DNA from: Paramecium sonneborni
Taxonomy: Eukaryota > Ciliophora > Oligohymenophorea > Peniculida > Parameciidae
Direction of reading: 5' to 3'
DNA length: 64,000 nt
Assembly (NCBI GenBank): GCA_905182985.1
Contig: CAJJDN010000001.1
Coordinates: forward strand, 630,775-694,774
Shown here: positions 37,555-50,977 of the stretch, in pieces
Position numbering within the stretch: the stretch's first letter is position 1
Layout of the letters: every line of letters starts with the position of its first letter
Notes under the pieces: generated by a model
Told to the model about the DNA's origin: nothing
The model's database searches: none
The model's input: the letters and a program-made list of their open reading frames with translations, nothing else
Made by a program: the position numbers and the translations under genes

Positions 37555-38028
37555 TCTTTTTTTTTTGACAATTAATTATTTATGATTTAATACTATGATA
37601 TCTGATTGCTTTGAAATGTATAAAATCATTTGAATATCTAAAAAACCATATTATTCATACTCAAATTAGAATTAAAGTTTATATCAATCAATACTTTTAA
37701 TTAATATAATTCATCATCAACGATGTTGTCATTGATGGCGATATGAATTAAAACATAATTTTGAAATCATTTAAGTTCTTATTGCTAAAAAAAACTAATT
37801 GTAATACCATTATCTAAAAATATAAGATAATTTTTTTTATAAATTATTATCATTGAATCTTGTCTCTTAAAATTTTTCATTTGTTATTTCAATAATAAAA
37901 TTATGGAAAATAAATTTATATAAATAATATAAATCATCTTTAATATCAAGTTAATAAATTTAGAAATATTATAATTGTTTTAATAGATATTTAATTTGAA
38001 AATTTTTAGTAAAAGAATCTATTGATAA

Positions 38029-38625
38029 ATGTCTAAATTACCAAATAAATTGATTAATAATGAAGGATGGATAATCTGCTATGTGTATCTAACATCATAA
38101 AGTAAATACATCTATTTCTTACACTAATTTCTTTCAATTAAAATCTTATCTTTTTTTATAGCCAAAGTACCTTTATTTTTGAGGTTTATTGATTGTAGGT
38201 TTGTAAAAATAATAATTGCTTTAAATATTACTCTTTTAATTATAGTTAAAAATAAAATATATATGAATTTAAATATTGAGATTTAATTATAAGTAAAAAA
38301 AATAGTTAAATAAGGTATTCATTATAGATAAATTATTCTTTCTTAAAATGAATATGTACCTTTTAAAATTCTAAAACGCATTAATTAAAATTAAAGAAAA
38401 AGTTCAAGATTGCTTAAAAAATTAAGAATTCTACTTAAATTTAGATTTAAACTATAAAGGTTAAAATATTTTTTATAAGATTTTGAAATAAAAAATCACA
38501 ATTTTAAATGGAAAATATTATCTTTAATTTAATTTATTGTTTTATTTCAAAAATTAGTTCTAAAAATATTTTATAAAATATATAGTCCTGGTTTTATAAT
38601 TTATGATTCAATAAAACAATAATGA
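38029..38625 (+). CDS. Possible unknown protein
   Basis: An uninterrupted 198-codon frame runs from ATG 38029 to TGA 38623-38625. The start (MSKLPNKLINNEGWIICYVY) looks protein-like and the middle is rich in Lys/Leu/Arg (KSSRLLKKLRILLKF). No family is recognised. Long chance frames are expected in such AT-rich sequence with one stop codon, so support is weak. The flanks 37555-38028 and 38626-38788 show nothing else. Confidence 0.3.
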
Positions 38626-38788
38626 CATTATTAAATTAGAAATCTAAGATATTTATATATAAATAAAGGGAAAGGAAAAAATATGAGGCTATTTATCTTT
38701 TGAATTCAATTTAAAAAAATGATTCATAATGAAATTAAAAAAGCAATATTTATATAGAGATATTTTTATTTATTTTTGATTATTAAAA

Positions 38789-40082
38789 TCATGTTTATTT
38801 TTTAATGCTAAAATTAATTCTAAAGTTAGAATCATAATAATTTTATAAGATTGTTGGTTTCAATAAATTGGGATCATAATTTTTTAAACTCCTATTCTTT
38901 CTGACAATGGTTTATTATTTTGGTGATATGAATCCACTAAGAATAATATCACTTTATTTTGATGTTCTACATTTTGCCTATTTAGATCTTACAGAGTTTA
39001 GATAATCTGATGTTAATGGATTTTTAGTTATAGGTTCAGAATATCTTCCCATATCACTTAAGACAGGACCAGATTCAATTTATCTCTTTTATATTCTTTA
39101 AGACTTAAAATCTGGACCATTTTTTATAGGAGTAGCATAACCTTTTATTAATAAAGGCTTCATTTTAAATTTTTTGTATTATTCATAATACCTATTAACT
39201 GATTTTTGAACATGAAAATTTTAATCCATAATTTCTTTAAGTAGTTTTTCATATCTTTATGTTATTATTTCAAGGGTGCTTTCAATTGGTATATATACAG
39301 ATTAAGTGTTATCAGCAGATTTATCCTTTAATTTAGTAATACTCCTAATAAAACTGGAAAATCCTAATTAATATAGAGAATATTAACCTCCTCCTTAAAG
39401 ATATAATTGTTTAGAATTATCATCTATAGCAAGAACTTCATAAACATTTCGATTACTATGTTTGCATACAGAATAACAGTATTTTTTATGTAATTCATTC
39501 AAATAACGTAATCCAATTACTCCCAAGACAAGTGGTTCACAAAAGAACTTTTCATTTCTATTACAACGGTCCTCTCTTGATTTTAAATAGGTTTATACTA
39601 TTCATAATTGAACATTTATGCAAGTTCCTGTTTTAATTTTTGTTTTTGAAGAGAACAAATAAATTTCAATATATTTACAAGAGATTCATGTAGAATATGT
39701 TATATGGAATTTCTTATATTTGGTTAATTAATAACTTCAGAGCAAACCACTTATCCTTAATTTGGAAAGTAAATCTATTTGTTAATTCAAAATAGCTTAC
39801 CTGAGTCTTAACTAAATAAAATTAAGTTATTTTAATATATTTCTAAATTATTTTAGGAAGAAAAAGCTTTCTATAACTTTCACTTAAATCTAAAAACAAA
39901 TGATTTTCTAAATTTTCTCTTTTTTATTCTCCTCTAATAATTTCTTCTTATATTTCTCTTAATGTTCCTAATTTATTTCTACAATCTTCATGCATTTAAT
40001 GACCTACTATTCTGATCATAAATATAACTTCTTCTCTTGCAGCTAATAAGCTCAATAATAACTACAAAGGATTATATTACAT
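38789..40082 (-). CDS. Unknown protein with conserved-looking helical core
   Basis: The protein is 414 aa after two introns (26 nt after FYLVKTQ, 23 nt after MFNYEQ), both required to hold the frame. The N-terminal half is helical (REIQEEIIRGEQKRENLENH). The middle has CNRNEKFFCEPLVLGVIGL and YCYSVCKHSNRNVYEVLAI. The C-terminal 120 residues are Lys/Ser/Arg/Pro-rich and look disordered. I do not recognise the family. Its ATG lies 12 bp from the ATG of the divergent gene at 40095, so both must share a very compact promoter region. Confidence 0.7.
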
Positions 40083-40094
40083 ATTTTTATTAAT

Positions 40095-41415
40095 ATGAAT
40101 AATAATTACATTGATATACTCCAGAATTTCGCTAAAGTTAAGACAATACCCATTGATTTCATCAAAAATTTGAATAAAGACCCTTTAAACTTATACGAAC
40201 TGTTCTAAATATTTGCTTAAATGTTTGAAGAATATCCAGAAAGTCCTGATCTAATTATCTTAACTATTTCATTATCTTAAGATGTTCCTCTTTTTTACTA
40301 AGTTCAATCATTAAATAATTTAACTGTGTTGCTCTTCTAAGCTCATTTAATAGACTTGGCTAAAAAAGTAGCAAAATTTAACTTGAAATACTTTGAATAA
40401 GATATCCCATAACTACATATTATCTCACATTTAAACCTAGCCCGAATTTATTATTTTTTGTAAGATTTCAAAAAATGTCTTACTATTACAGAAAAGGCAT
40501 TAATTAATTATGAACCATATGTAAGGCTTTACTATTTAATTAGATCAGATTTTCAAAGAAATAAAAAATTCATGTAAACCTAAAGATATTGTTCTTCTTC
40601 TTAATGGTTATATTTTCTATGCAAAAAGTGTTCAAAATTTATAGGTTCTTGGATTTTGTTAAGATTTAGATTTTTAATAATTTTTTATAAATGGAGCCAA
40701 ACTTGGTCGAAAGTATTTGGGGCCTTCACATCAAATTACAAAGTTATTTTTATTTAGTGAAAGAGGATCTAATATGAAAAAAAGCATAAACAATTATATT
40801 CCACTAGTATTTATTAAAAAAAACGATAATTTTAGAAAAAACCATTAGGCAAAATATTGAATTAATAAAAAATATGTTTTTAAGTTCATCAATTAATTAA
40901 GACACTGAAGATTGGTAAAGCACCACTTTTAAAAAATGCAAGACACATTGAAAGATCAATCAGTGAAGCTTAAGGATTTAAGACTTTTAAACGACCTGAT
41001 TCTGTTAAACCTTAATCATAAAGACATGAACAAAATTAGTTACAAAAAACTTAATAGACAAATGTTAATAAAGGAAGTTTTAGAATTCAATCTCCAAAAG
41101 TATCTTAATAGTTATTTTATTAGTTGATCTAAAGCCAATAAGTGTAACCTTAAAGTGATCTTGAATTAATTATATAAAGAAAAATAGATACATTTATGAA
41201 ATCTTAAAGTTAAAAGAAACCAGAACCTAAAATTATTGAATTAGAAAAAAAAATTGATGAACTAACAAAAGAAAATAAAAGAGTTTAAAATTAAAGAAAA
41301 GAAAGAGAAATTGAAATAGAAGAATTAAAAGATAAAATAAATTAGTTAAATTCTGAAGCATCAAAAATTAAATTCAGATTATAAGAATAGGAGGCAGCTT
41401 AAGAAAAGATGAAAT

Positions 41416-41453
<38 letters not shown>

Positions 41454-41505
41454 TAATAATTATAATAATAATAATAATTACAATAATAATAACAATAATA
41501 ATAAC

Positions 41506-41560
<55 letters not shown>

Positions 41561-43520
41561 GCAATAATAGCAAAAATAATAATAATAATAGTAAAAATAA
41601 TCTTAATATTTACAAAATTCTTAAATTTCGACTTAATAGTAATAAAGTTCTGATTCTTAACCTGCAATAATGTAAGAAAGAATGAGCTTTGGAATTGCTT
41701 CAAATCAATCTTAAAAGATTCAGAATTTATAAATTAAAAAGTAAGAAAGATAAAGTACTATTGATATCCATAACTTAATTAATGGATTAGTAGACACGGA
41801 TGAACCAAAAATAAACAGTATATCAATGATAAATGATACAGATTTTACGATAGATTTAAATTTAACAATATTAGATTGTAATATTTTTTAACATAAATTT
41901 AGAGATTGATCAATCTAAATAATATAGTATAAATTTAACCACAGATTAGACAATAGTAAAAAAAGCATTAATTGATAATGTATTATATGAGATATCTTGT
42001 GGAGTTGTATAGAAGAATAAAGAATTATCAATTAAGATATCATTAAATACAAAATAAGAGCATTCAACTGCAAAAATTGAATATGTTGAGATGTCGATTA
42101 TAAAAGACTTAATATAATTCATAGATTATAAAAATGTATTGCCTTATACTTAGTAATTGAAATGTATTACAAGTTTTAAGTAATTTATTTAATACCTAAT
42201 AATTCCATTCATTTCAATTAAGGAAGATGAAGGTGAATAAAAGATATCGATCTATGCATAGCCATAAAGTTTGTTAAATGATTGTGAAAAGATTTAATTG
42301 TGTGATGAATATTGCATTCCATTATTGTATCCCTTGGAGGATGGAATATTTAGAGTGATATTAAATACAATTGTTTTGGATTTATAGTTTGATTAAAGTT
42401 CATTAGATTAATTATTTGATATCTATGGTTAAGATGATTATGAAAGAGAAGAAGTTTAAGAAATGATTAGAATTTAAGATAATTTAGAAAAATCAAATGA
42501 TACTGTAAAACCTAAGCATAAGGTTTACAATATTAGAAGTTATATTGTTAAAAATTAATAAAAATTGACATAATTCTTATAAAAATTAATAAAGGATTTA
42601 GAAGAGTTATTGTATAGAATATTTAATGTATAAAAATTCCAATAAATAAATAAAATATTGAGTGGTAGTCAAATAACAATGCCTAATAAAAGTTAAGCAA
42701 AGGTTTTGATGTGTTTAATAAAGATATGGGATAAGAATATATTTTAGAGAATAATATTTATAGCTGATAATTCAAGAGAACAATGTTTTGAATTGTTTTT
42801 AAGCAATACATTTGAGACATATGGTAAGAATAGAATTAAAACTAGGTCCAAGATAATCAAAAGTCAAAGCAATGGGACATACATAAATTCAATATGATAA
42901 TGTATGTTAGAAATTAGGATTAAATGTTAGTAATCTTGATTAAGGAGATTTTCTATTAATTTGTAATATACTATGTAATTGTTATACATTATTGACATTT
43001 ACAAAAGAATTAGAATCAGATGATTAAGAAAGATTTAAAGAGAATGCAATTTTAGCAGTTGAATTATCATGTGAATGCAATAGTAGAATGTTTTTGAGTA
43101 AGATAAATAATAAAATTAGCAAATTAAAATAGTATGTATAAGATACCATTTACAATGTCTTATTTGGGCATACAAGATAAACCTATAGGCATTAGAGTAT
43201 AGATTTATGATGTGCATACAAATACTGAACAAGGAATGTTTTTATCAATATCAAAAGAAACATGGGATAAATTAGAAATTTAGGTTAAAGGAAAACATTC
43301 TAGAAAATATACTCTATAGAACAAGATGAGTAGTGAATACTATTTACCACAGATTTTATAGAATGGTGGATTTTATGTAATAAAAGAGAAACTTACATTA
43401 GAAGAGACGAAGACTTATAGAATATTACATGGGAAACATATATCTGTTATAGATAGATTAGAGAATGTCCTAAATTCTTAATCACTATTAGAATATCTCA
43501 ATAAAAAGCTATAATCATGA
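40095..43520 (+). CDS. Large unknown protein: helical repeat N-terminus, coiled coil, polyglutamine tract
   Basis: The N-terminal region (residues about 1-200) resembles TPR-like helical repeats (HLIDLAKKVAKFNLKYF, HIISHLNLARIYYFLQDF). A coiled coil follows (LEKKIDELTKENKRVQNQ, EIEELKDKINQLNSE). Then comes a polyglutamine tract of about 60 residues at roughly 41416-41605, encoded almost entirely by TAA with scattered CAA and TAG. The C-terminal 550 residues are globular-looking and unknown (GIFRVILNTIVLDLQF; TWDKLEIQVKGKHS). At least six short introns are needed, including 23 nt before the TPR-like end, 25 nt near 41880 and 22 nt near 42820 and 43100. Its last bases overlap the carrier gene on the other strand. 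Confidence 0.7.
41416..41605 (+). repeat. (TAA)n microsatellite encoding polyglutamine
   Basis: An uninterrupted TAA-rich trinucleotide run with occasional CAA, TTA and TAG. Because TAA is a Gln codon here, the run is coding. In the standard code it would be a wall of stops on one strand and a poly-Ile frame on the other. Confidence 0.9.
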
Positions 43521-44313
43521 TCTATTATTGTATGATGAAATATAAAATTTACATCTTTCATATGCACTAAAAAATACAATTCCAGATACTGAGATTTACA
43601 TGGTACGTATATGTGCAGCTCTAAAGAATCCTAGAATTCCTTCAGTCTCATATATAGACTTAATACAACCTCTAAGAGAATCATAAAATTAATTTCTTTG
43701 AGTCATCAATTTAGATTTAACAACATCACATGGTGTAGTTAAAAAAGCAGCTGTTCCTCCAGCTACAGCACCATTTAATGCATGATCTACAAATCCATCA
43801 TTACCAAAGTGAAATTTCATATTTTCATATATTGGAAATTGAATTGCACTAAATGGTATTTCTCTCATTATTATTGTTGTAAAACCTGCATAAAAACCTC
43901 TCAATCCTTAACCATAATATATTGATCTTAAAGTATCTCTAACATTTCCATCCAATCCTACTTACATTTAATTCTTAACAACTTCAAAAGGATTTCTGAT
44001 TATATTTGTTACAAATTCACCTAATGCACCTGCTAACATATGTGAACAACCATATTTTTTAGATGTATCATATGTCGAAAAAAATATAAACGCTGATGGA
44101 AAGGAGACTGCAATTTAGGATAAAAGCTTCAAATAATACATAAGATGGCTATACTCCTTTGTATTTATTTACTTTGGCTGCCGTTTTGAAATAATCAATT
44201 TTATTATTTGATGCTTAGATTCTTGTCTTTATTGTTTCAATAGGAAAAAAAATAAAATCTGTTATAATCCCAGCTGATCCTCCTGCAATACCAGAAATAA
44301 ATATTTATTCCAT
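43515..44313 (-). CDS. Mitochondrial carrier, S-adenosylmethionine carrier-like
   Basis: The protein is 256 aa after one 28-nt intron. Three carrier repeats are visible: AGIITDFIFFPIETIKTRIQ; NIIRNPFEVVKNQMQ followed by GLRGFYAGFTTIIMREIPF; and FLTTPCDVVKSKLM followed by GILGFFRAAHIRTM. The Px[D/E]xxK signatures are PIETIK, PFEVVK and PCDVVK. The first repeat (GGSAGIITDFIFFPIETIKTR) and YKGLL...SFPSAFIFFSTYD match the SAM carrier (SLC25A26/Pet8) style, which brings SAM into the matrix. Substrate is by resemblance only. It starts 18 bp from the stop of the Sec7 gene and overlaps the polyQ gene at its end. Confidence 0.88.
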
Positions 44314-44331
44314 TTTTATAATAATATATAA

Positions 44332-47300
44332 TCATTTTAACTCAAACAATTTTAGTAAGCATTTCTTAATTTGAAAAAATAAATTATTTTTCTATTAATT
44401 CAAACATCTAACACATTTTTTACAATCTTAACAACTCATTTATAATACACTGTGTTCACTTACAAAACTACATGCATTCAATAATAATTCGTAAAATTCA
44501 CTTAATTTAAGTTTCATCTAAATTAATAATTAAAACTACCTCTTCATCACTTAATAATAAAATCTTTGGTAAAATTGAAACATCTAAAAGAGTTCTGAGA
44601 TTTTACATATCTCTTTCAGTTTCATATTATTTTATCTTAATAAGAGGATCTTCCTCAGTTTCTTATTATTCATTAATATATTAGATATGTTTTGAGTTAA
44701 ATTATTTAATTGAATCTAACAAGATTTGTAAGTATTTATTTAAAACTATTTCATATTGTTCTTTCAGTTATTATTCTTTTGTTAATTACTAATTTAATTA
44801 TTCTTAATTCAATTATTACTCTTATATATATTAAGCCTTCAATTATTATTCTTTTTATTATTCTTATTTTAACATCTTCATTTTTAATTATATGATCATT
44901 ATCATACAAGAAAATGCTTCTCTTTCTTATCTAAGTAAACCAGGTAATACATTCATATCTTACATGAATCCAGACTTCCATATATTATATCTTAGTTCTA
45001 TTTATTAATTAAACAATTTTGCAAATTAATAAGATTCATAAAACGTTATCTCTAAGTTGCTCAATTAATTCAGACTCCAATTCTAATGATAAAGTTCACA
45101 TATATCTTTACTAATTTAAATTAGTAATAATTAAGATGCACACTGACTATAACATTCATTTATAATATTGTTAGTGATGCTCGATATCGATTTTTATCGT
45201 TATAATTTACCAGTATACTATTGTTCTTATCTAACTCCAGATTAATCAATATCTTTTAATTTAGTGGGTATTGTTGATTTTAGCATCTATTAGATAAATA
45301 ATAATATTTATTCCCAATCTTTTTATTCAAATTATAATCCTTTATCCATTATCATTGTTTTAAATGCTTATATACTTAATTATGCTAATTTTTCATTCTA
45401 ATTTTAAATACAATTCTAAAATAGTTTTAAGAAATCTGGTAATTATCCTTTTAATTTATGATAATGTTTTTTAATTAAACTTGATATATTTTAAAACACC
45501 TTTTAACAACTATCTTTAAACCAGTATTAGTTGAGTTCTGGATTTGTACTTAAAGTAAATTATATTTCATCAAATATTGGTCTTAATACAGAAGAGAATA
45601 TCATTATCCAATATTCCTCATTAAATAAACTTCCTTTCTCTTCTAAAATATAAAATAATGTTTCAACAGCTTAAGTTTATATTTAAATTCTTTTATCTCC
45701 AGCTAAATTTGATAAAATTCCTAATAATGGTACTTGCAATGTTTATTACTCTTAAGTTATCATAAATCGTTAACATTGTTTAACAAAATCTATTGAATTT
45801 ATTGCCATATTTTCATTATCTTTTTTACCTAAAATTTAATAAGTTTAAATTAAGTCTATTAATATCAATTCTTAAATTTCAATAAATTTCAATAGATCAA
45901 AAGCTAATTTTGATATTTTATCATTTTCTTCTTTTAATCCAACATTAATTAAATTAAATATTACCTTATAACCACTTTTAATGTGTTTTTTACTATTTTA
46001 AAGTATTTATTTTACACATAACAATACAAATTCTTTTTCATCAACATCACTATTAACAAAAATCAATTCAAATGGTTTTAAAACTTCTCTTTAAAATTGT
46101 ATATTATACAATTCTTCTTTTTATAAAAATTTAATATTTAATTATTTTAATGAATCAACAGCAAAAATAGTAATTTTTTTAACTCTAAATGAGACTGCTT
46201 CTTATATATGATTACTTACAATAGACCATAATCTATTCCATATAACTTTTACTCTCTCCATATTATAATCACTAACTTCAACAAGTTTTTATAAAGAATA
46301 TAAACGATGTTTTTAATAAATTTCTGATTTAGATAATTAACAAAGTTAAATTATAAATTCTTCAATTGATTAATTATCTAAATCTTTTGAACACATAAAA
46401 ACTTTTTCTGTGTGATCTTAATCTAATAATCTTAATTCATCCATTAAACTAATAGCTTCTAAAACTGATTTCCATCCTTATTCATGTAAGGAATTACCAA
46501 TATTTGGAATTATAGATAATAAACCAATCATTAACATACTATTTCCTTTTTTTAAACTATTTAAACCAACTTTTAAGACATCTTAAACTAAGTTTTCTAT
46601 TTTCATAGATAATTTTGAAGATAACTTAATTAATTAAAGAATACTTTTTATTAAACTATCTCCATTAAGAGAGGATTCAAAAGTAGTTAAAAGAATTTCT
46701 AAAAATTTACCTGAAAATGATTCAATAAGACCTTTTGATAACAAAATCGTTTCTGAATCAATTTGAATGTAATTAGAATCAGATTATCTTTTTATTAATT
46801 CTTTTATTTTTTTTAAAAGTTCTTCCATTTACTTTTAATATAAGTTTGGTGTTAATTAATTCATAGGTGTACTAGATTCTCTAACTGCAAGTGGATTTTT
46901 TTAAATTGAATGATAAGTAACTGTAAGATATTCTTATGGTAAATCTTCACCATCATTTATTTATCTAGCTAATTTAATAAAATCTGTTAATTTCATTTTT
47001 TCAACAACTTTTGGATTATGTAAATCCGTTTATAACATAACTAAGAGATAAGTAAAAGTATAAATGCTACTACTAGATTTAAAGTGAAAATTCTAATTAT
47101 TTTAATTATCTTCATAAAATTTATCTGCAAATTTCTATACAACTCTATCAATCTATTAAGATTCAGGTGGTAAAGTAAATAAATCTAAATATTATCTTAA
47201 AGCTTATTCAACTGACAAATTATGAAATGTTATAAAATTTGTGTATTCACTTAAAACTTGTATATTAATTGGATGATGACCTCCTAAATATTGTCCAACA

Positions 47301-48866
47301 CATTCTTTAGGTAAACTTTTATTTTCTAATAAAAATTTAGCAATCTAAACTGGATCTTCTTATAAAATATTAGCTTTAATTAAAAATGATACTCCCTTCT
47401 CAGGATTCTTTTTAAATAACTCAACACCTTTTTATAATTCTTATTTCTATTATCTTTACATTTCTAATTGATTTATAAAAATAGTTTCATCAATATCAGG
47501 TTGTTATTATTACTCTTATTAAGAATTATTTATAGCTTTTTCATTAAAAGTTTACTCTATTCCTATAATAATCGATTGATATATTTAAGTAATCACAGGT
47601 CTGAATTATTCATTTTATTAAAATATACTGTATAAAGTATTTATGATATTTTCCATTAAAAACTCATGTTTTATACTACAATCATAATTTAAATAAAACT
47701 CAAGTGATGCATGCTTTCTTTAGAATATATTCCACAAAGATTCTAAAGTTGTTTATTTATGTTAGTCTTATGTATTTTTGTTTTATAGAATACTTATATA
47801 GATTTAGTTTATAAAGATGTTTATTTAGTTAATCATTTCTTTATGTTTACTGAATGCTAATCTTTAAAATATTTTAAAACTCAATGAGTATAATTAATAT
47901 TCATTCTCCAAACAGAATTTCAACAAATATGAACTTAAATTATATATACTCTAAGGTTCAACACAATAATCGTAATTATCACATATGAAATATATTCCCT
48001 CTAGTAAAATTATTTAATTTCTTAATTATTGAAATTATTGCTTTGGTGATAAAAGTCTAATTAACAAATCTAATACACTCTAAACATTTTCATAATTCTT
48101 TTATTATAATTCTATTGTTTCTTAGATATACTTTTTGCATCTATAAGAACATACTGTTACTTTATTTTATCTACATTCAAAGTTCCCTTATTTCCCACAT
48201 TATTAGCAATATTTTATATCAGAAACTTTATTAATAATATTATCTAATGTCATTTTAACAATGCTTTCACAATTGCTTCCTTAAAATGTTATTAAAATAA
48301 TTTATAAGAAAATGCTTTTGCATAATCTATCAATATTTTATGATTTTGATTGTGCATACACATACACAACAGTTTTTATTATTTTTGTTAGCTCATGTTA
48401 TTACATATTACAAAATGGATTCATTACAAGTGATATCAACAATTTTAATGCTAATGAAATTATTTCATCCTTTTCCACCAAGCATTATTGTACTAAATGT
48501 ATTAATGATTCAATCACATTCATTGATTATTCTTTTTTTTTACCTTTACTGTCTGTTATTTCCATTGTTTCTGATTATTAAAAGTTATTTGTATTGTCTA
48601 ATAAGCAGCCATCAATATAGCCTTTTGATACTAAGTTCTATAATGTTATAATAATTTACAATTAGAGTATTTAACGTCAATTCCTTTATTTTACTTTATT
48701 TGATCTGCATTCCTTATTTAAAAGCAATTATATGATCTCCAAAATAGGATTTATCTTATCCTTAGAATTTAGATAATGTCTCTTTAAAATAATTGAGCTT
48801 TTAAGGAAGCACTTTTTTCAATTTTTCAAAATATTAAGAAACCACATTTTGATATGTTTCATTCAT
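44332..48866 (-). CDS. BIG-type Sec7 ARF guanine nucleotide exchange factor
   Basis: A gene of about 4.5 kb encoding around 1,480 aa. The N-terminal DCB-like region is evident (LVSKGYIDGCLLD), then a HUS-box equivalent (LEFYLNYDCSIKHEF). The Sec7 domain covers about 46800-47480: VGQYLGGHHP, ALRQYLDLFTLPPESQQIDR with the catalytic Glu of the exchange loop kept, then YLLVMLQTDLHNPKV and KMKLTDFIKLARQINDGED. The C-terminal HDS repeats follow, ending with a Gln-rich coiled segment and SEFYELLLNACSF. It activates ARF GTPases at Golgi/TGN membranes. Between DCB and HUS lies an unusual Cys cluster (CQQCGKQGNFEC...CSYRC) near 48131-48220, resembling a MYND/HIT-type zinc knuckle. At least two introns (22 nt each). 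Confidence 0.9.
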
Positions 48867-49069
48867 TTTATTTATTATTGATTTTATAATCTAAATTGTA
48901 AATTATTTATGAACAACAACTTGAGAAGTTAGAAAATATTTATTTATATATATTATTTTCATAAATCTATTAGATTTATCAAAATTATTTAAAACAAAAA
49001 AGATTAAGTTTATAATCTTTTTAATTATTTGGATTGTATTTAATGAAATCAATCTAAATAACTTAACAT

Positions 49070-50785
49070 TCATTACTATTAAATGGTAAATTTGACGCTG
49101 ATATTTTCAAAAATATTAGTTTGAATAAAAAGTAAAGATATATAATTATTTTTATAGATAAAATATTAAATCATGAAATCAAAGCAAGAATTCTTCAACG
49201 ATTTGAATCTAATAGATTTTAAAATAATTCGTTTTTATTTGATGTTAATAATGAAAGTTTATTTCCCACTTATAAAGAAATATTATGAATATAAATTCCA
49301 ATAACTAAAATTAATTTTTTTTATACATTGATTCTCAAACTCTATTTTATTTATAAAATTTGAGTAAAGGCTTATTTTATGCAAAAACTCTTCAAGATTT
49401 TTTTAGGAATAATAACAAATAAACTTGATTAAAATTTAACTATTTTCGAAGAATGATGTTTCTATTTTCAAATGCTTAGAAATCGTTTTTTCGATTATTT
49501 CAATAAAAAGCATTAATAAAAGTTCCTTATTATTTGTAATTAAATTGATTTTATTATCAATTTATATATCATAGTCTTCATAAATAAATCTTATTTTTTA
49601 AAATAAATATTCTAGCTAAAATATATGTACTGATAAAATGCTATGAGGTGTGATGTATTCTTATAAATTAGCATATAGACATATTTTTCTAATTTTTGAT
49701 ACAAGTTTAAGTGAAATAGATATATCCTTACACTTCTTTTTTAAAGGTTGATATAACAAATAAATGAACTTTTTATATTTAAATTAATATTTTGATTCTA
49801 GATTTATTTTTCTATCTATTTCAATTTCACTCTCATTCTAATGTGTGTCTTTAGAGATGATTTATAAAAGTACAATTGGGCGAACACTATAAAATATTGA
49901 ATACTAAATGATTTAAGATTTACCCTAAAATTAAATTGCTAAATTCTATTTTAGATCATCCTTATAAAAGTTTGTATGATTTCTCATCTATTCATAACAA
50001 AATTACTCAAAATTTTGCTTTTTATTTATTTTTATTTTTCTTAAATATGATTGAAGCTATTTTGTTGTATCAATTTTGTAAACATAATTTTTCGATTTAG
50101 ATAATTAAAAACTAAATGTTGCATTATCAAAATAAAATATTAAATATTATTCGCTAATTAATTATGTAAATATGTTTTCCCATTAATTATCAATAAAACC
50201 CAATTAAAATTAAGATCTAAAGGCAACTTAATGATCATACAAACCTTATAATAACACCAGTCCAGATAAAATTACTGCAACTATTCCAGCATAATAAGTT
50301 TGGCCTTATCCATAAGACCAAATAAAAATATATATTAAAGGAAAAACACTTGCTTAGTAAGCTGCTTCAATAAAGTCAGATGACAAAATTATAATAAATT
50401 ATGATCCTATAATGCCTAATTAAATTATCTTTGAATAGTTTATTGAATACATAGCTTTTTAATATTCAATGAATACAAAAGCAGCAGCAAAAAAATGATT
50501 ATATAGCAACAAACCTTTTCCAATATATTTAGGTTAATAAATAATGAGTAAGATTAGCAACATATTCAAAATAAACTCTAATAAATAATGCACAAAGACA
50601 TAATTCCAAGTAAGTTCTTCATATTAGGATGAGGCAATAATTTATAAGAAATCTGCAATTTAAACTATAGTTGTAGAAATTATTAACCTCTTTAAGAGAG
50701 GTTTTCTGTTAATATCTAACAAATATTTTTGATAAGAATCTTCTAAATGAATATCTTTAAAATACAAGGAATATCGATTCATCAT
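49070..50785 (-). CDS. Six-TM sensor with PAS-like and degenerate histidine-kinase-like region
   Basis: An intronless frame of exactly 572 codons (571 aa). The N-terminal 190 residues hold about six transmembrane segments (YVFVHYLLEFILNMLLILLI, GIIGSQFIIILSSDFIEAAY, YYAGIVAVILSGLVLLQGLY). A PAS-like domain follows (WENIFTQLISEQYLIFYFD). Next comes a helical stretch where a HisKA domain would sit, and then a segment resembling the N-box of a histidine-kinase ATPase (TNNKELLLMLFIEIIEKTI). No phospho-accepting His with the usual context is visible and the G-boxes are not recognisable, so activity is doubtful. Ciliates carry many divergent hybrid histidine kinases of this layout. Assignment is by architecture. 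Confidence 0.6.
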
Positions 50786-50977
50786 AAATGTTATTTTATT
50801 TATAAAATGCTAAAAAATAAATTTAATAAAAAAAGAACAACAAAAAAAGTAAACTTCTAATATTAAATTTAAATCATATTTTAATTTGTGTGTCTTTTCT
50901 GATTTTTTTCATCTTATTTGATTATCTTTTGGATATAATCATATTTATTTAAAAACGAAATATTTGAAAGTCATATT

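Noticed and set aside
41374..41703. 109-codon poly-Ile frame on the - strand
   Set aside because: Mirror of the TAA polyglutamine tract of the + strand gene; low-complexity artefact.
44710..44895. 61-codon + strand hydrophobic frame, and similar frames at 48312-48651, 60168-60522, 61242-61430 and 61814-62017
   Set aside because: All are antisense shadows of larger well-supported genes (Sec7, succinyl-CoA ligase, Sec13, IQ protein).
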